Source: an uncultured Lachnospiraceae bacterium (GTDB lineage: Bacteria; Bacillota; Clostridia; Lachnospirales; Lachnospiraceae). Taken from it: a stretch of 5,126 bases of DNA. This document shows, in pieces, positions 1 through 5,126 of this stretch (position 1 is its first letter; each line of letters opens with the position of its first letter). The notes under the pieces are model-generated. The model did no database searches. It had not been told where the DNA came from and saw only the letters and a list, made by a program, of their open reading frames with translations. The position numbers and the translations under genes were made by a program. The stretch lies in NCBI GenBank assembly GCA_902766655.1, contig CACXEL010000131.1, forward strand, positions 1 through 5,126, in the 5' to 3' direction.

Positions 1-510
1 CACCAGAACGTGCTCCGGCCAAGCGAGCTCATCTACTACGGCTTCGTCATGGCCAATGAAGACCGGGTCCGGAGCCTGCTGGAGAAGCACGGCGTCCGGG
101 TGAACCTGAGCGGCCACTCCCACATCCAGCACACCGCCACGGACGGTGTCCTGACGGACTACCAGACCGGAAGCCTCACGGTTTATCCGCTCCACTATGC
201 CATCCTCACCGTATGGCCTGACAGGGCGAAGACCTATGAGACGCGGGAGATCGACGTCTGCCGTGAGGAGGCGAAGGAGCGGATGACCGAGATGACCCGG
301 AGGCAGGTGGGGGATACTCTTCAGGATCTGGAAATTCCGGAGGAGGCCAGGGAGGCGATGCTGGACCTGGCCTGCCGCGTCAACCTGGCCACTTTTGCCG
401 GGGAGAGCGTGGAAGCTTTCTACGGGGAGGATGCCTGGAAACTCTGGGAGACCTACGGGCAGACTACCTTCTGGTATTTATATATGAAATCGACCCGCAA
501 GGACAGATGA
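1..510 (+). CDS. Metallophosphoesterase (calcineurin-like), 3' part only
   Basis: The reading frame is open from the first base of the window to a TGA at 508-510, giving 169 codons of a gene that begins upstream. A GTG at position 10 could be read as a start, but the frame continues through it. The residues before it (HQN) look like the His-containing metal-site motif that precedes the last motif in calcineurin-like phosphoesterases, so I treat the gene as 5'-truncated. About 27 residues later comes SGHSHIQH, the GHxH metal-binding motif near the end of the catalytic domain, followed by a beta-rich stretch and a charged helical C-terminal tail of about 90 residues. The family hydrolyses phosphomono- or diesters at a two-metal centre; the substrate cannot be told. 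The N-terminal motifs (DxH, GDxxD, GNH[D/E]) and any signal peptide lie outside the window. The gene is convergent with the regulator and has no evident link to the pentose genes. Confidence 0.8.
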   Translation, partial: HQNVLRPSELIYYGFVMANEDRVRSLLEKHGVRVNLSGHSHIQHTATDGVLTDYQTGSLTVYPLHYAILTVWPDRAKTYETREIDVCREEAKERMTEMTRRQVGDTLQDLEIPEEAREAMLDLACRVNLATFAGESVEAFYGEDAWKLWETYGQTTFWYLYMKSTRKDR

Positions 511-581
511 GAGTGAGGGGCGGTCCTTTCCTCTCAAAAATCAGACGATTTTTGAGAGGAAAGGACCGCCCCTCACTCTCA
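508..581. repeat. Perfect 35-bp inverted repeat with 4-nt loop between convergent genes
   Basis: The left arm 508-542 is the exact reverse complement of the right arm 547-581, with loop AGAC at 543-546. All 35 pairs are Watson-Crick and pairing stops at 507/582 (A opposite A). The outermost three bases of the left arm are the TGA stop of the metallophosphoesterase gene, and the right arm ends 15 bp before the stop of the convergent regulator. The element is symmetric, so transcripts from either side fold into the same hairpin and it could block read-through both ways. It is not a classical intrinsic terminator: the A/T runs (536-540 and 549-553) sit next to the loop, and no T-tract follows either arm. 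Length and perfection suggest a mobile palindromic repeat (REP- or MITE-like), which is inference. It is too long to be chance. Confidence 0.93.
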
Positions 582-616
582 ACCGCTTCCCGCTCTCAAA
601 TCCCAAGGAAGCGGTT
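581..616 (-). other. 10-bp hairpin across the regulator stop codon
   Basis: The arms AACCGCTTCC (581-590) and GGAAGCGGTT (607-616) are perfect reverse complements around a 16-nt loop. In the minus-strand transcript the first arm covers the last codons of the ROK gene, and the stop codon (596-598) lies in the loop. It abuts the 35-bp inverted repeat and shares base 581 with it, so the two cannot form completely at once. It may help end the regulator transcript or protect its 3' end. There is no T-tract, so I do not call it a terminator. Confidence 0.4.
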
Positions 617-1729
617 GCGGACGACGATGGCGCCGCCCAGAAGGATGGCCATGTCCTGAAGGCTGGAGGCGACGATGCGGCAGCTGCCGCTCATCCGCCC
701 CCGGAGACGGGAGCGGATCTCGTCCGCAAGGCCCGGATAATTCATGGTGAAGCTTGAGTTGATGACGATGATGGTCGGGTCAAGGGTCTGGATGAGGTTG
801 TTGACACCGGCGGTGATATAAGTGAGGAAGTCCTCCATGCCGGCCGCCGCATCCGGATCTCCCCGGCTGTAGAGCCGGGCGAAGTCATCAGCGGAGATGC
901 TCTCCAGCCCTTTCTTCCGGGCCACCTCCCGGAAAATGGCTCTCTCGGAAGCGTACTGCTCGATGCAGCCGCAGTTGCCGCAGGGGCAGGGCCGGCCGCC
1001 AGGCACGATGATGGTGTGGCCGAACTCGCCGCCGTGGCCGCTGTGTCCCACGTAAAGTCCGCCCCGGAGGAAGAGTCCGATGCCGATGCCGGAGTGGATG
1101 GAGAGATTGATCAGGTCCTCGTCGGGATAGCAGAAGGTGTGCTCGCCGATGGCGGCCAGGTTGGCTTCATTTTCCAGAAGACAGGGGACGCAGAAGGCTG
1201 CCTCGAGGGCTGTTTTGAAATCAATCTCGTCGTAGGGCGTGTATGGGGTGAAGACGATCCTGTCCTCGAAGACGACGCCGTGGATCGCCAGGGCGATGCC
1301 CAGCAGGCCGTGGGGGGAGGGCGGCTGATGGTCCATGAAACTGCGGATGGTCTCCGTCAGGAAGGGCAGGATTTCCTCCTCGGAGTAGACGTTGTGGTAC
1401 TCGTGGACGGTGCAGTGGCCGCCGTAGGCGTCCGAGACCAGGATCTGGATGACCGCGGCGTCCAGGTTCACGGAGACGATATATCCGCAGGCGGTGTTGA
1501 AGGAGAGGGGAATGGGCCGGCGGCCCTTGGCGGCGGCCGGCGGATCGGCGGTGCCTTCATTTACCAGGAAGGCGTCCAGAAGGGTCTGGACGATGGCGGA
1601 TACGGTCGCCTTGGTGAGGCCCAGCTCCTTGGCGATGTCCGCCCTGGAAATAGGCCCCTTCTCAATGATGGTCGTGAGGACCAGGGTCTTGTTGATGTCA
1701 CGGATCAGCTCCTTGCTTCCCGTCTGCAT
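596..1729 (-). CDS. xylR: ROK-family transcriptional repressor, XylR-like
   Basis: This 377-residue protein has the size and layout of ROK repressors. An N-terminal winged helix-turn-helix lies at about residues 20-60 (helices around PISRADIAKELG and LTKATVSAIVQTLL), followed by a ROK sugar-binding domain. ENEANLAAIGE (186-196) carries Glu where ROK sugar kinases have the catalytic Asp, as in XylR-type repressors, so kinase activity is unlikely. GGEFGHT (233-239) and CPCGNCGCIE (248-257) form the ROK signature and zinc site (likely His238, Cys248, Cys250, Cys255). The chosen ATG has AAGGGAGG 6 nt upstream. The frame stays open 39 codons further, to 1846, but that extension reads across the promoter and operator and is rejected. 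The gene is divergent from the pentose operon, and matching palindromes lie at both promoters. Role inferred: sugar-responsive repressor of itself and of the operon. Xylose as inducer follows from the neighbouring xylulokinase. Confident on family, fairly confident on role. Confidence 0.88.
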   Translation of the reverse strand: MQTGSKELIRDINKTLVLTTIIEKGPISRADIAKELGLTKATVSAIVQTLLDAFLVNEGTADPPAAAKGRRPIPLSFNTACGYIVSVNLDAAVIQILVSDAYGGHCTVHEYHNVYSEEEILPFLTETIRSFMDHQPPSPHGLLGIALAIHGVVFEDRIVFTPYTPYDEIDFKTALEAAFCVPCLLENEANLAAIGEHTFCYPDEDLINLSIHSGIGIGLFLRGGLYVGHSGHGGEFGHTIIVPGGRPCPCGNCGCIEQYASERAIFREVARKKGLESISADDFARLYSRGDPDAAAGMEDFLTYITAGVNNLIQTLDPTIIVINSSFTMNYPGLADEIRSRLRGRMSGSCRIVASSLQDMAILLGGAIVVRNRFLGI

Positions 1730-1735
1730 GACTGT

Positions 1736-1743
1736 CCTCCCTT
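1736..1743 (-). promoter_or_regulatory. Ribosome binding site fixing the regulator start
   Basis: On the minus strand the sequence AAGGGAGG lies 6 nt before the ATG at 1729-1727. This is the only well-placed Shine-Dalgarno in the open frame. It supports the 377-residue form over the longer reading from 1846. Confidence 0.8.
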
Positions 1744-1768
1744 GATCGTATTTCTGAAGCTCCCCTAA

Positions 1769-1787
1769 TAGTTTAGCGAATAAACTA
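1769..1787. promoter_or_regulatory. ROK/XylR-type operator 1, over the regulator promoter
   Basis: An inverted repeat with arms TAGTTTA (1769-1775) and TAAACTA (1781-1787) around the 5-bp spacer GCGAA. The arms are identical to the inner seven bases of operator 2, with the same spacer length, so the two are very probably sites for one protein. It covers the predicted -10 box and much of the spacer of the regulator's own promoter, which implies autorepression. XylR operators in Bacillota have similar TTAGTTT-type arms (established knowledge). Confidence 0.8.
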
Positions 1788-1798
1788 ATTATTGGCAA
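1770..1798 (-). promoter_or_regulatory. Predicted promoter of the ROK regulator
   Basis: Read on the minus strand, a -35 box TTGCCA (1798-1793) and a -10 box TAAACT (1775-1770) are separated by exactly 17 bp. Matches to the sigma-A consensus are 5/6 and 4/6. Transcription would begin near 1763, giving a leader of about 34 nt with the AAGGGAGG ribosome site. The -10 box is embedded in operator 1. Confidence 0.55.
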
Positions 1799-1845
1799 CC
1801 ATTTTCTGAAAATATGAAAAAGAACCCGGATCCGAAAGGTTAGCA

Positions 1846-1874
1846 TTGACTAACAACCCACGGAGATATAATAT
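1846..1874 (+). promoter_or_regulatory. Predicted promoter of the pentose operon
   Basis: A -35 box TTGACT (1846-1851, 5/6) precedes a perfect TATAAT at 1867-1872 with a short 15-bp spacer. The overlapping TAATAT at 1869-1874 (4/6) gives the usual 17 bp instead, so the exact -10 is uncertain. Start of transcription would fall near 1879-1882, immediately before operator 2. A short inverted repeat, GTTAG (1839-1843) and CTAAC (1850-1854), overlaps the -35 box. Confidence 0.65.
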
Positions 1875-1883
1875 GTAAACAGA

Positions 1884-1906
1884 ATTAGTTTAGTTAATAA
1901 ACTAAT
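1884..1906. promoter_or_regulatory. ROK/XylR-type operator 2, just downstream of the operon promoter
   Basis: A perfect 9-bp inverted repeat, ATTAGTTTA (1884-1892) and TAAACTAAT (1898-1906), around the 5-bp spacer GTTAA. It begins about 10 bp after the -10 box, at or just past the expected transcription start, where a bound repressor would stop initiation or early elongation. It is the more symmetric of the two operators and is probably the stronger. Its centre is 117 bp from that of operator 1. Confidence 0.85.
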
Positions 1907-1926
1907 ATGTGGAAGACATTCGCAGA

Positions 1927-1947
1927 CGGGCCGGGAAAAGGCCCGGC
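1927..1947 (+). other. GC-rich hairpin in the operon leader
   Basis: Two alternative 6-bp stems overlap here: CGGGCC (1927-1932) with GGCCCG (1940-1945), or GCCGGG (1930-1935) with CCCGGC (1942-1947). It lies between operator 2 and the ribosome site at 1961-1966. It could stabilise the mRNA 5' end. No T-tract follows, so attenuation is not supported, and there is no sign of a known riboswitch. Confidence 0.4.
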
Positions 1948-1974
1948 GGACTGTGATTGAAAGGAGAGAAACGC

Positions 1975-2595
1975 ATGCAGATCAAGGAAGTGACAGATGC
2001 CGCCTTCAGGCCCTACGGCAAGGTGATCCGCGGCATCGACGTGACCGACATCCTGGAGGCAATGGAGAAGACCCCCTGCCCGGAGGACACCATGTACACG
2101 CCCGGCGACCCGGCCATCGAGGCCTGCCCCAGCGCGAAGATCATCGCCGATTCCGTCTACGGCGGCATGCCTGTTCAGGTCGGCTACTGCAACGGCCACA
2201 ACAAGAAGCTCAACGCGGTCGAGTACCACCGCGACAGCGAGGTCAACATCGCCTGCGGCCATGACCTGGTCCTCATTTTGGGCAAGGAGCAGGACATCGA
2301 GGACGACCTGACCTATGATTCCGGGAAGATGGAAGCCTTCCGCGTGCCGGCCGGCACCATGGTCGAGGTTTATGCCACTTCCCTTCACTACGCCCCCTGC
2401 AACCTGGATCCCGCCGGCTTCCGCTGCGTGGTCGTCCTTCCAAAGGGGACCAATACCGACATCGAAAAAGGCGCTGAGGCGACGCCCGAGGACAAGCTCC
2501 TCTTCGCCCGCAACAAGTGGCTGATCTCCCATCCGGAAGCGGAGATCGCAGGCTCCTTCGCCGGCATCAAGGGCGAAAATCTCACCATCGACTGA
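1975..2595 (+). CDS. DUF4867-like, cupin-like conserved protein of the pentose operon
   Basis: A 206-residue soluble protein with no signal peptide or membrane segment. I recognise it, from memory, as resembling the DUF4867 family, whose function is not established. The ATG has AAGGAG 8 nt upstream; a TTG at 1957 in frame precedes that ribosome site and is rejected. Features resembling a metal-binding beta-barrel (cupin, or the related ureidoglycolate lyase fold) are GHNKKLNAVEYHRDSE (74-89) with His75, Glu83, His85 and Glu89 as possible ligands, and VPAGTMVEVYATSLHYAPC (124-142), which has a PxG turn followed by His138. It is the first gene of the operon, directly behind operator 2 and 37 bp before the isomerase, so it should be made with the pentose enzymes. 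Possible roles (inference only) are sugar mutarotase, a second isomerase or epimerase, or a helper of the isomerase. D-lyxose isomerases are also cupins of about this size, but I see no specific match. Confidence 0.85.
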   Translation: MQIKEVTDAAFRPYGKVIRGIDVTDILEAMEKTPCPEDTMYTPGDPAIEACPSAKIIADSVYGGMPVQVGYCNGHNKKLNAVEYHRDSEVNIACGHDLVLILGKEQDIEDDLTYDSGKMEAFRVPAGTMVEVYATSLHYAPCNLDPAGFRCVVVLPKGTNTDIEKGAEATPEDKLLFARNKWLISHPEAEIAGSFAGIKGENLTID

Positions 2596-2614
2596 AGCCA
2601 TTGTGATCAATAAT

Positions 2615-2621
2615 AAGGAGG
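2615..2621 (+). promoter_or_regulatory. Ribosome binding site that decides the isomerase start
   Basis: AAGGAGG is followed by three in-frame ATGs at 2624, 2633 and 2642. The first is only 2 nt away, too close to be used. The second is 11 nt away and is the best choice. The third is 20 nt away, too far. A GTG at 2603 lies upstream of the ribosome site and is also excluded. Confidence 0.7.
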
Positions 2622-2632
2622 AAATGAATACA

Positions 2633-4129
2633 ATGAACTTTATGAACAATATTCCCCAGATCAAGGTCGGTATCGTCGCCGTCAGCCGTGACTGCTTCCC
2701 GGCTTCCCTCTCCAAGACCAGGAGAGAGGCCCTCGTGAAGGCCTATGCCGAAAAGTACGACGCAGCCGATATCTATGAGTGCCCCATCACCATCATCGAG
2801 AGCGAGATCGACATGGTCAACGCCCTGGCCGATGTGAACGCTGCCGGCTGCAACGCCCTCTGCGTCTATCTTGGCAACTTCGGCCCGGAAATCTCCGAGA
2901 CCCTGCTTGCCAAGCACTGGGGAGACCGCCCTGTCATGTTCTGCGCGGCTGCCGAGGAGTCCCAGAACGACCTGGTCGGCGGACGCGGCGATGCCTACTG
3001 CGGCATGCTGAACGCCAGCTACAATCTCCAGCTTCGCAACGTCAAGGCCTACATACCGGAGTATCCGGTGGGCGACGCTGAGGACTGTGCCGATATGATC
3101 CACGGCTTCCTGCCCATCGCACGCGCCATCGCCGGTCTTCATGACCTCAAGATCATTTCCTTCGGTCCGAGACCGCTCAACTTCCTGGCCTGCAACGCCC
3201 CCATCAAGCAGCTCTACAACCTGGGCGTTGAGATCGAGGAGAACTCCGAGCTCGATCTCTACGAAGCCTTCCTGAAGCATGCCGATGATCCGAGGATCCC
3301 CGAGGTCGTGGAGGATATGGCCAAGGAGCTTGGCGCCGGCAACAAGATTCCCGAAGTCCTTCCCAAGCTGGCCCAGTATGAGCTGACCCTCCTTGACTGG
3401 GTGGAGGCTCACAAGGGCTATCGCAAGTACGTCACCATCGCGGGCAAGTGCTGGCCGGCCTTCCAGACCATGTTCGGCTTCGTTCCCTGCTACGTCAACT
3501 CCCGCCTGACGGGCCGCGGCATTCCGGTCTCCTGCGAGGTCGATATCTACGGCGCCCTCTCCGAGTTCATCGGCACCTGCGTCTCCGACGACGTGGTCAC
3601 CCTGCTCGACATCAACAACTCTGTCCCGAAGGATATGTACAAGGAGTCCATCGAGGGCAAGTTCCCCTACAAGCATACCGACACCTTCATGGGCTTCCAC
3701 TGCGGCAACACCTGCTCCACCAAGCTGGCCTTCCACAGCATGAAGTACCAGATGATCATGGCCAGAAGCCTGCCGCGCGAAGTCACCAACGGCACCCTTG
3801 AAGGCGACATCGCTCCGGGCGAAATCACCTTCTTCAGACTTCAGTCCACGGCTGACGCCAAGCTCCGCGCCTACGTCGCCAACGGCGAGGTCCTTCCGGT
3901 CGCCACCAGAAGCTTCGGCTCCATCGGCGTGTTCGCCATCCATGAGATGGGTCGCTTCTACCGCCACGTCCTCATCGAGAAGGGCTATCCGCATCACGGC
4001 GCCGTGGCCTTCGGTCACTGGGGCAAGGAGCTCTTCGAGGTCTTCAAGTATCTCGGCGTCGTCTCCGAGGATCTGGGCTATCCCAAGGCCAAGGGTGACT
4101 TCTATCCCACCGAGAACCCCTTCAACTGA
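2633..4129 (+). CDS. L-fucose isomerase-family ketol-isomerase, likely XylA-II-type D-xylose isomerase
   Basis: A 498-residue cytoplasmic enzyme of the L-fucose/L-arabinose isomerase superfamily, which interconverts aldoses and ketoses at a Mn2+ centre. Metal ligands can be mapped to E. coli FucI (Glu337, Asp361, His528, from memory). Glu302 in CEVDIYGALSEF and Asp326 in LLDINN keep the same 24-residue spacing, and His455 in PHHGAVAFGHWG matches the NHG motif. FHCGNTCSTKL (355-365) is another family motif. It is about 90 residues shorter than E. coli FucI (591). It lies between the DUF4867-like gene and a xylulokinase, behind XylR-type operators, with no fuculokinase, aldolase or classical XylA seen. 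This matches the C. acetobutylicum locus, where the FucI-like CAC2610 was proposed as the non-orthologous xylose isomerase XylA-II. D-xylose is therefore the best guess; D-lyxose or D-arabinose remain possible. C-ending codons and lysine AAG dominate, suggesting high expression. Confidence 0.88.
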   Translation: MNFMNNIPQIKVGIVAVSRDCFPASLSKTRREALVKAYAEKYDAADIYECPITIIESEIDMVNALADVNAAGCNALCVYLGNFGPEISETLLAKHWGDRPVMFCAAAEESQNDLVGGRGDAYCGMLNASYNLQLRNVKAYIPEYPVGDAEDCADMIHGFLPIARAIAGLHDLKIISFGPRPLNFLACNAPIKQLYNLGVEIEENSELDLYEAFLKHADDPRIPEVVEDMAKELGAGNKIPEVLPKLAQYELTLLDWVEAHKGYRKYVTIAGKCWPAFQTMFGFVPCYVNSRLTGRGIPVSCEVDIYGALSEFIGTCVSDDVVTLLDINNSVPKDMYKESIEGKFPYKHTDTFMGFHCGNTCSTKLAFHSMKYQMIMARSLPREVTNGTLEGDIAPGEITFFRLQSTADAKLRAYVANGEVLPVATRSFGSIGVFAIHEMGRFYRHVLIEKGYPHHGAVAFGHWGKELFEVFKYLGVVSEDLGYPKAKGDFYPTENPFN

Positions 4130-4146
4130 TACCAATTGACTGACGG

Positions 4147-4177
4147 AAGCGGGCCGGACAAGCTCCGGTCCGCTTTT
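4147..4177 (+). terminator. Terminator-like hairpin between isomerase and kinase
   Basis: The arms AAGCGGGCCGGA (4147-4158) and TCCGGTCCGCTT (4164-4175) form a 12-bp stem with one G-U pair around a 5-nt loop (CAAGC). It ends in a short run of four T (4174-4177). It starts 18 bp after the isomerase stop and ends 10 bp before the kinase ribosome site. The short T-run suggests a leaky terminator or a 3' stabiliser of the upstream message, lowering kinase output relative to the isomerase. A second promoter for the kinase is not evident. Confidence 0.6.
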
Positions 4178-4197
4178 GATAAAAGATGGAGGCCAAC

Positions 4198-5126
4198 ATG
4201 CTCTATATAGGTGTAGATCTCGGTACATCGGCCGTGAAGCTTCTGCTCATGGAGGCGGACGGTTCGATCAAAAATGTCGTTTCCAAGGAATATCCCCTCT
4301 ACTTCCCCCATCCGGGCTGGTCTGAGCAGAAGCCCGAGGACTGGTGGAAGGCTGTCCGCGAAGGTATCAAGGAGCTCGTGGGAGAGCACGGCCGCGAGGT
4401 AGGCGGCATCAGCTTCGGCGGCCAGATGCACGGCCTGGTCATCCTGGATGCCGCGGACAACGTGATCCGCCCTGCCATCCTCTGGAATGACAGCCGCACC
4501 ACTGTGGAGACCGACTTCCTCAACAATGCCATCGGCAAGGACAAGCTCTCCCAGTACACGGCCAACATCGCCTTCACGGGCTTCACAGCCCCCAAGGTCC
4601 TCTGGGTCCGCCACAACGAGCCGGAGAATTTCGCCAAGATCTCCAAGCTCATGCTGCCCAAGGATTATATTGCCTACAAGCTCTCGGGCGTCCACTGCAC
4701 GGATTACTCCGATGCCTCCGGCATGCTTCTCCTGGACGTGAAAAATAAGACCTGGTCCCAGGAGATGCTGGACATCTGCGGCATTTCCGTCTTCGTCATG
4801 CCCAAGCTTTTCGAGAGCTATGAGGTGGTCGGCCCCATCCTGCCGGAGCTGGCGGAGGAGCTGGGTCTTAATCCCAACTGCAAGATCGTGGCCGGCGCGG
4901 GCGACAACGCCGCCGGTGCGGTCGGGACCGGCACCGTCGGCGACGGCAGCTGCACGATCTCTCTGGGGACCTCGGGTACGGTCTTCATTTCCAGCAAGTC
5001 CTTCGGCGTGGATCCCAACAACGCCCTCCACAGCTTTGCCCACGCGGACGGCAAGTACCATCTCATGGGCTGCATGCTCTCCGCCGCCTCCTGCAACAAG
5101 TGGTGGGAGGAGGGGATCATCGGCAC
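4198..5126 (+). CDS. xylB: Xylulokinase (FGGY family), 5' part only
   Basis: The first 309 codons of a FGGY carbohydrate kinase are present and the gene continues past the window edge; the family is usually about 480-510 residues. XylB transfers the ATP gamma-phosphate to D-xylulose, giving D-xylulose 5-phosphate. Visible landmarks are IGVDLGTS (4-11) with Asp7 in the phosphate-binding loop, the WSEQKPEDWW stretch (41-50), GGQMHGLV (74-81) with His78, RPAILWNDSRT (91-101), GFTAPKVLWV (128-137), LPKDYIAYKLSG (153-164), GAGDNAAGAVG (233-243) with Asp236 as probable catalytic base, and SLGTSG (255-260). These follow E. coli XylB nearly block for block, which favours xylulokinase over glycerol, ribulose or fuculose kinases. 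The ATG has GGAGG 5 nt upstream; an in-frame ATG at 4186 overlaps that site and is rejected. It is the third gene of the operon, 68 bp after the isomerase with the hairpin between. Confidence 0.9.
   Translation, partial: MLYIGVDLGTSAVKLLLMEADGSIKNVVSKEYPLYFPHPGWSEQKPEDWWKAVREGIKELVGEHGREVGGISFGGQMHGLVILDAADNVIRPAILWNDSRTTVETDFLNNAIGKDKLSQYTANIAFTGFTAPKVLWVRHNEPENFAKISKLMLPKDYIAYKLSGVHCTDYSDASGMLLLDVKNKTWSQEMLDICGISVFVMPKLFESYEVVGPILPELAEELGLNPNCKIVAGAGDNAAGAVGTGTVGDGSCTISLGTSGTVFISSKSFGVDPNNALHSFAHADGKYHLMGCMLSAASCNKWWEEGIIG

Noticed and set aside
508..581. Classical Rho-independent terminator call for the long palindrome
   Set aside because: The stem is far longer than typical, and neither arm is followed by a T-tract. 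The A/T runs lie by the loop. It is listed as a repeat with possible termination activity instead.
1016..1768. 250-codon plus-strand frame opposite the ROK gene
   Set aside because: Repetitive Gly/Val/Asp/Ala composition and overlap with the well-supported regulator mark it as a shadow.
1730..1846. 39-residue N-terminal extension of the ROK regulator
   Set aside because: It would be translated from within the promoter/operator region, starts upstream of the predicted transcription start and has no placed ribosome site. The ATG at 1729-1727 has AAGGGAGG 6 nt upstream and gives the usual ROK length.
1741..1974. Catabolite-response (cre/CcpA) site in the control region
   Set aside because: I looked for a TGNAANCGNWNNCA-like palindrome and found no convincing match. 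Glucose control, if present, is not visible here.
1894..2715. 273-codon minus-strand frame opposite the DUF4867-like gene
   Set aside because: It overlaps the operator, the leader and the real gene. The hydrophobic-looking start is not part of any recognisable protein.
2633..4129. Naming the isomerase fucI (true L-fucose isomerase)
   Set aside because: The fold family fits, but the operon has a xylulokinase and an XylR-type regulator and no fucose genes, and the protein is about 90 residues shorter than E. coli FucI.
2582..4228. 548-codon open frame on the minus strand opposite the isomerase
   Set aside because: It is a by-product of GC-rich codon use in the isomerase. Its composition (Val, Gly, Ala, Asp, Leu rich) matches no family I recognise, and the plus frame has clear family motifs.
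4102..5061. 319-codon open frame on the minus strand opposite xylB
   Set aside because: It is antisense to unmistakable xylulokinase motifs, with the same low-complexity shadow composition.

Overview
The window looks like chromosomal DNA of a fairly GC-rich member of the Bacillota, most likely class Clostridia (a Lachnospiraceae or Oscillospiraceae type of gut anaerobe). The reasons are strong AGGAGG-type ribosome binding sites, a ROK-family XylR-type repressor with TTAGTTTA/TAAACTAA operators, and a pentose operon architecture known from clostridia. The species cannot be read from the sequence.

Layout: (1) positions 1-510 hold the 3' end of a plus-strand metallophosphoesterase gene, unrelated to the rest. 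(2) 508-581 is a perfect 35-bp inverted repeat with a 4-nt loop, placed between two convergent genes. (3) 596-1729, minus strand, is a ROK regulator resembling the xylose repressor XylR. (4) 1730-1974 is a compact divergent control region. It has two near-identical palindromic operators, one over the regulator's own promoter and one just downstream of the operon promoter, plus a GC-rich leader hairpin. (5) 1975-5126 is a plus-strand operon: a DUF4867-like, cupin-like protein of unknown function; an L-fucose-isomerase-family ketol-isomerase; and the first ~309 codons of a xylulokinase (xylB), which runs off the window. A terminator-like hairpin lies between isomerase and kinase.

Working model: an aldopentose, most likely D-xylose, is isomerised to D-xylulose by the FucI-family enzyme, which stands in for the classical XylA (absent here). 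XylB then phosphorylates the product to D-xylulose 5-phosphate for the pentose phosphate or phosphoketolase route. The ROK protein represses both itself and the operon until sugar is present. From memory, the same set (ROK regulator, xylulokinase, small conserved protein, fucose-isomerase-like enzyme called XylA-II) forms the xylose locus of Clostridium acetobutylicum (CAC2610-CAC2613). The substrate here is inferred from context. The role of the DUF4867-like protein, the operon's first gene, is the main open question. No RNA genes, CRISPR arrays or complete transposons were seen.
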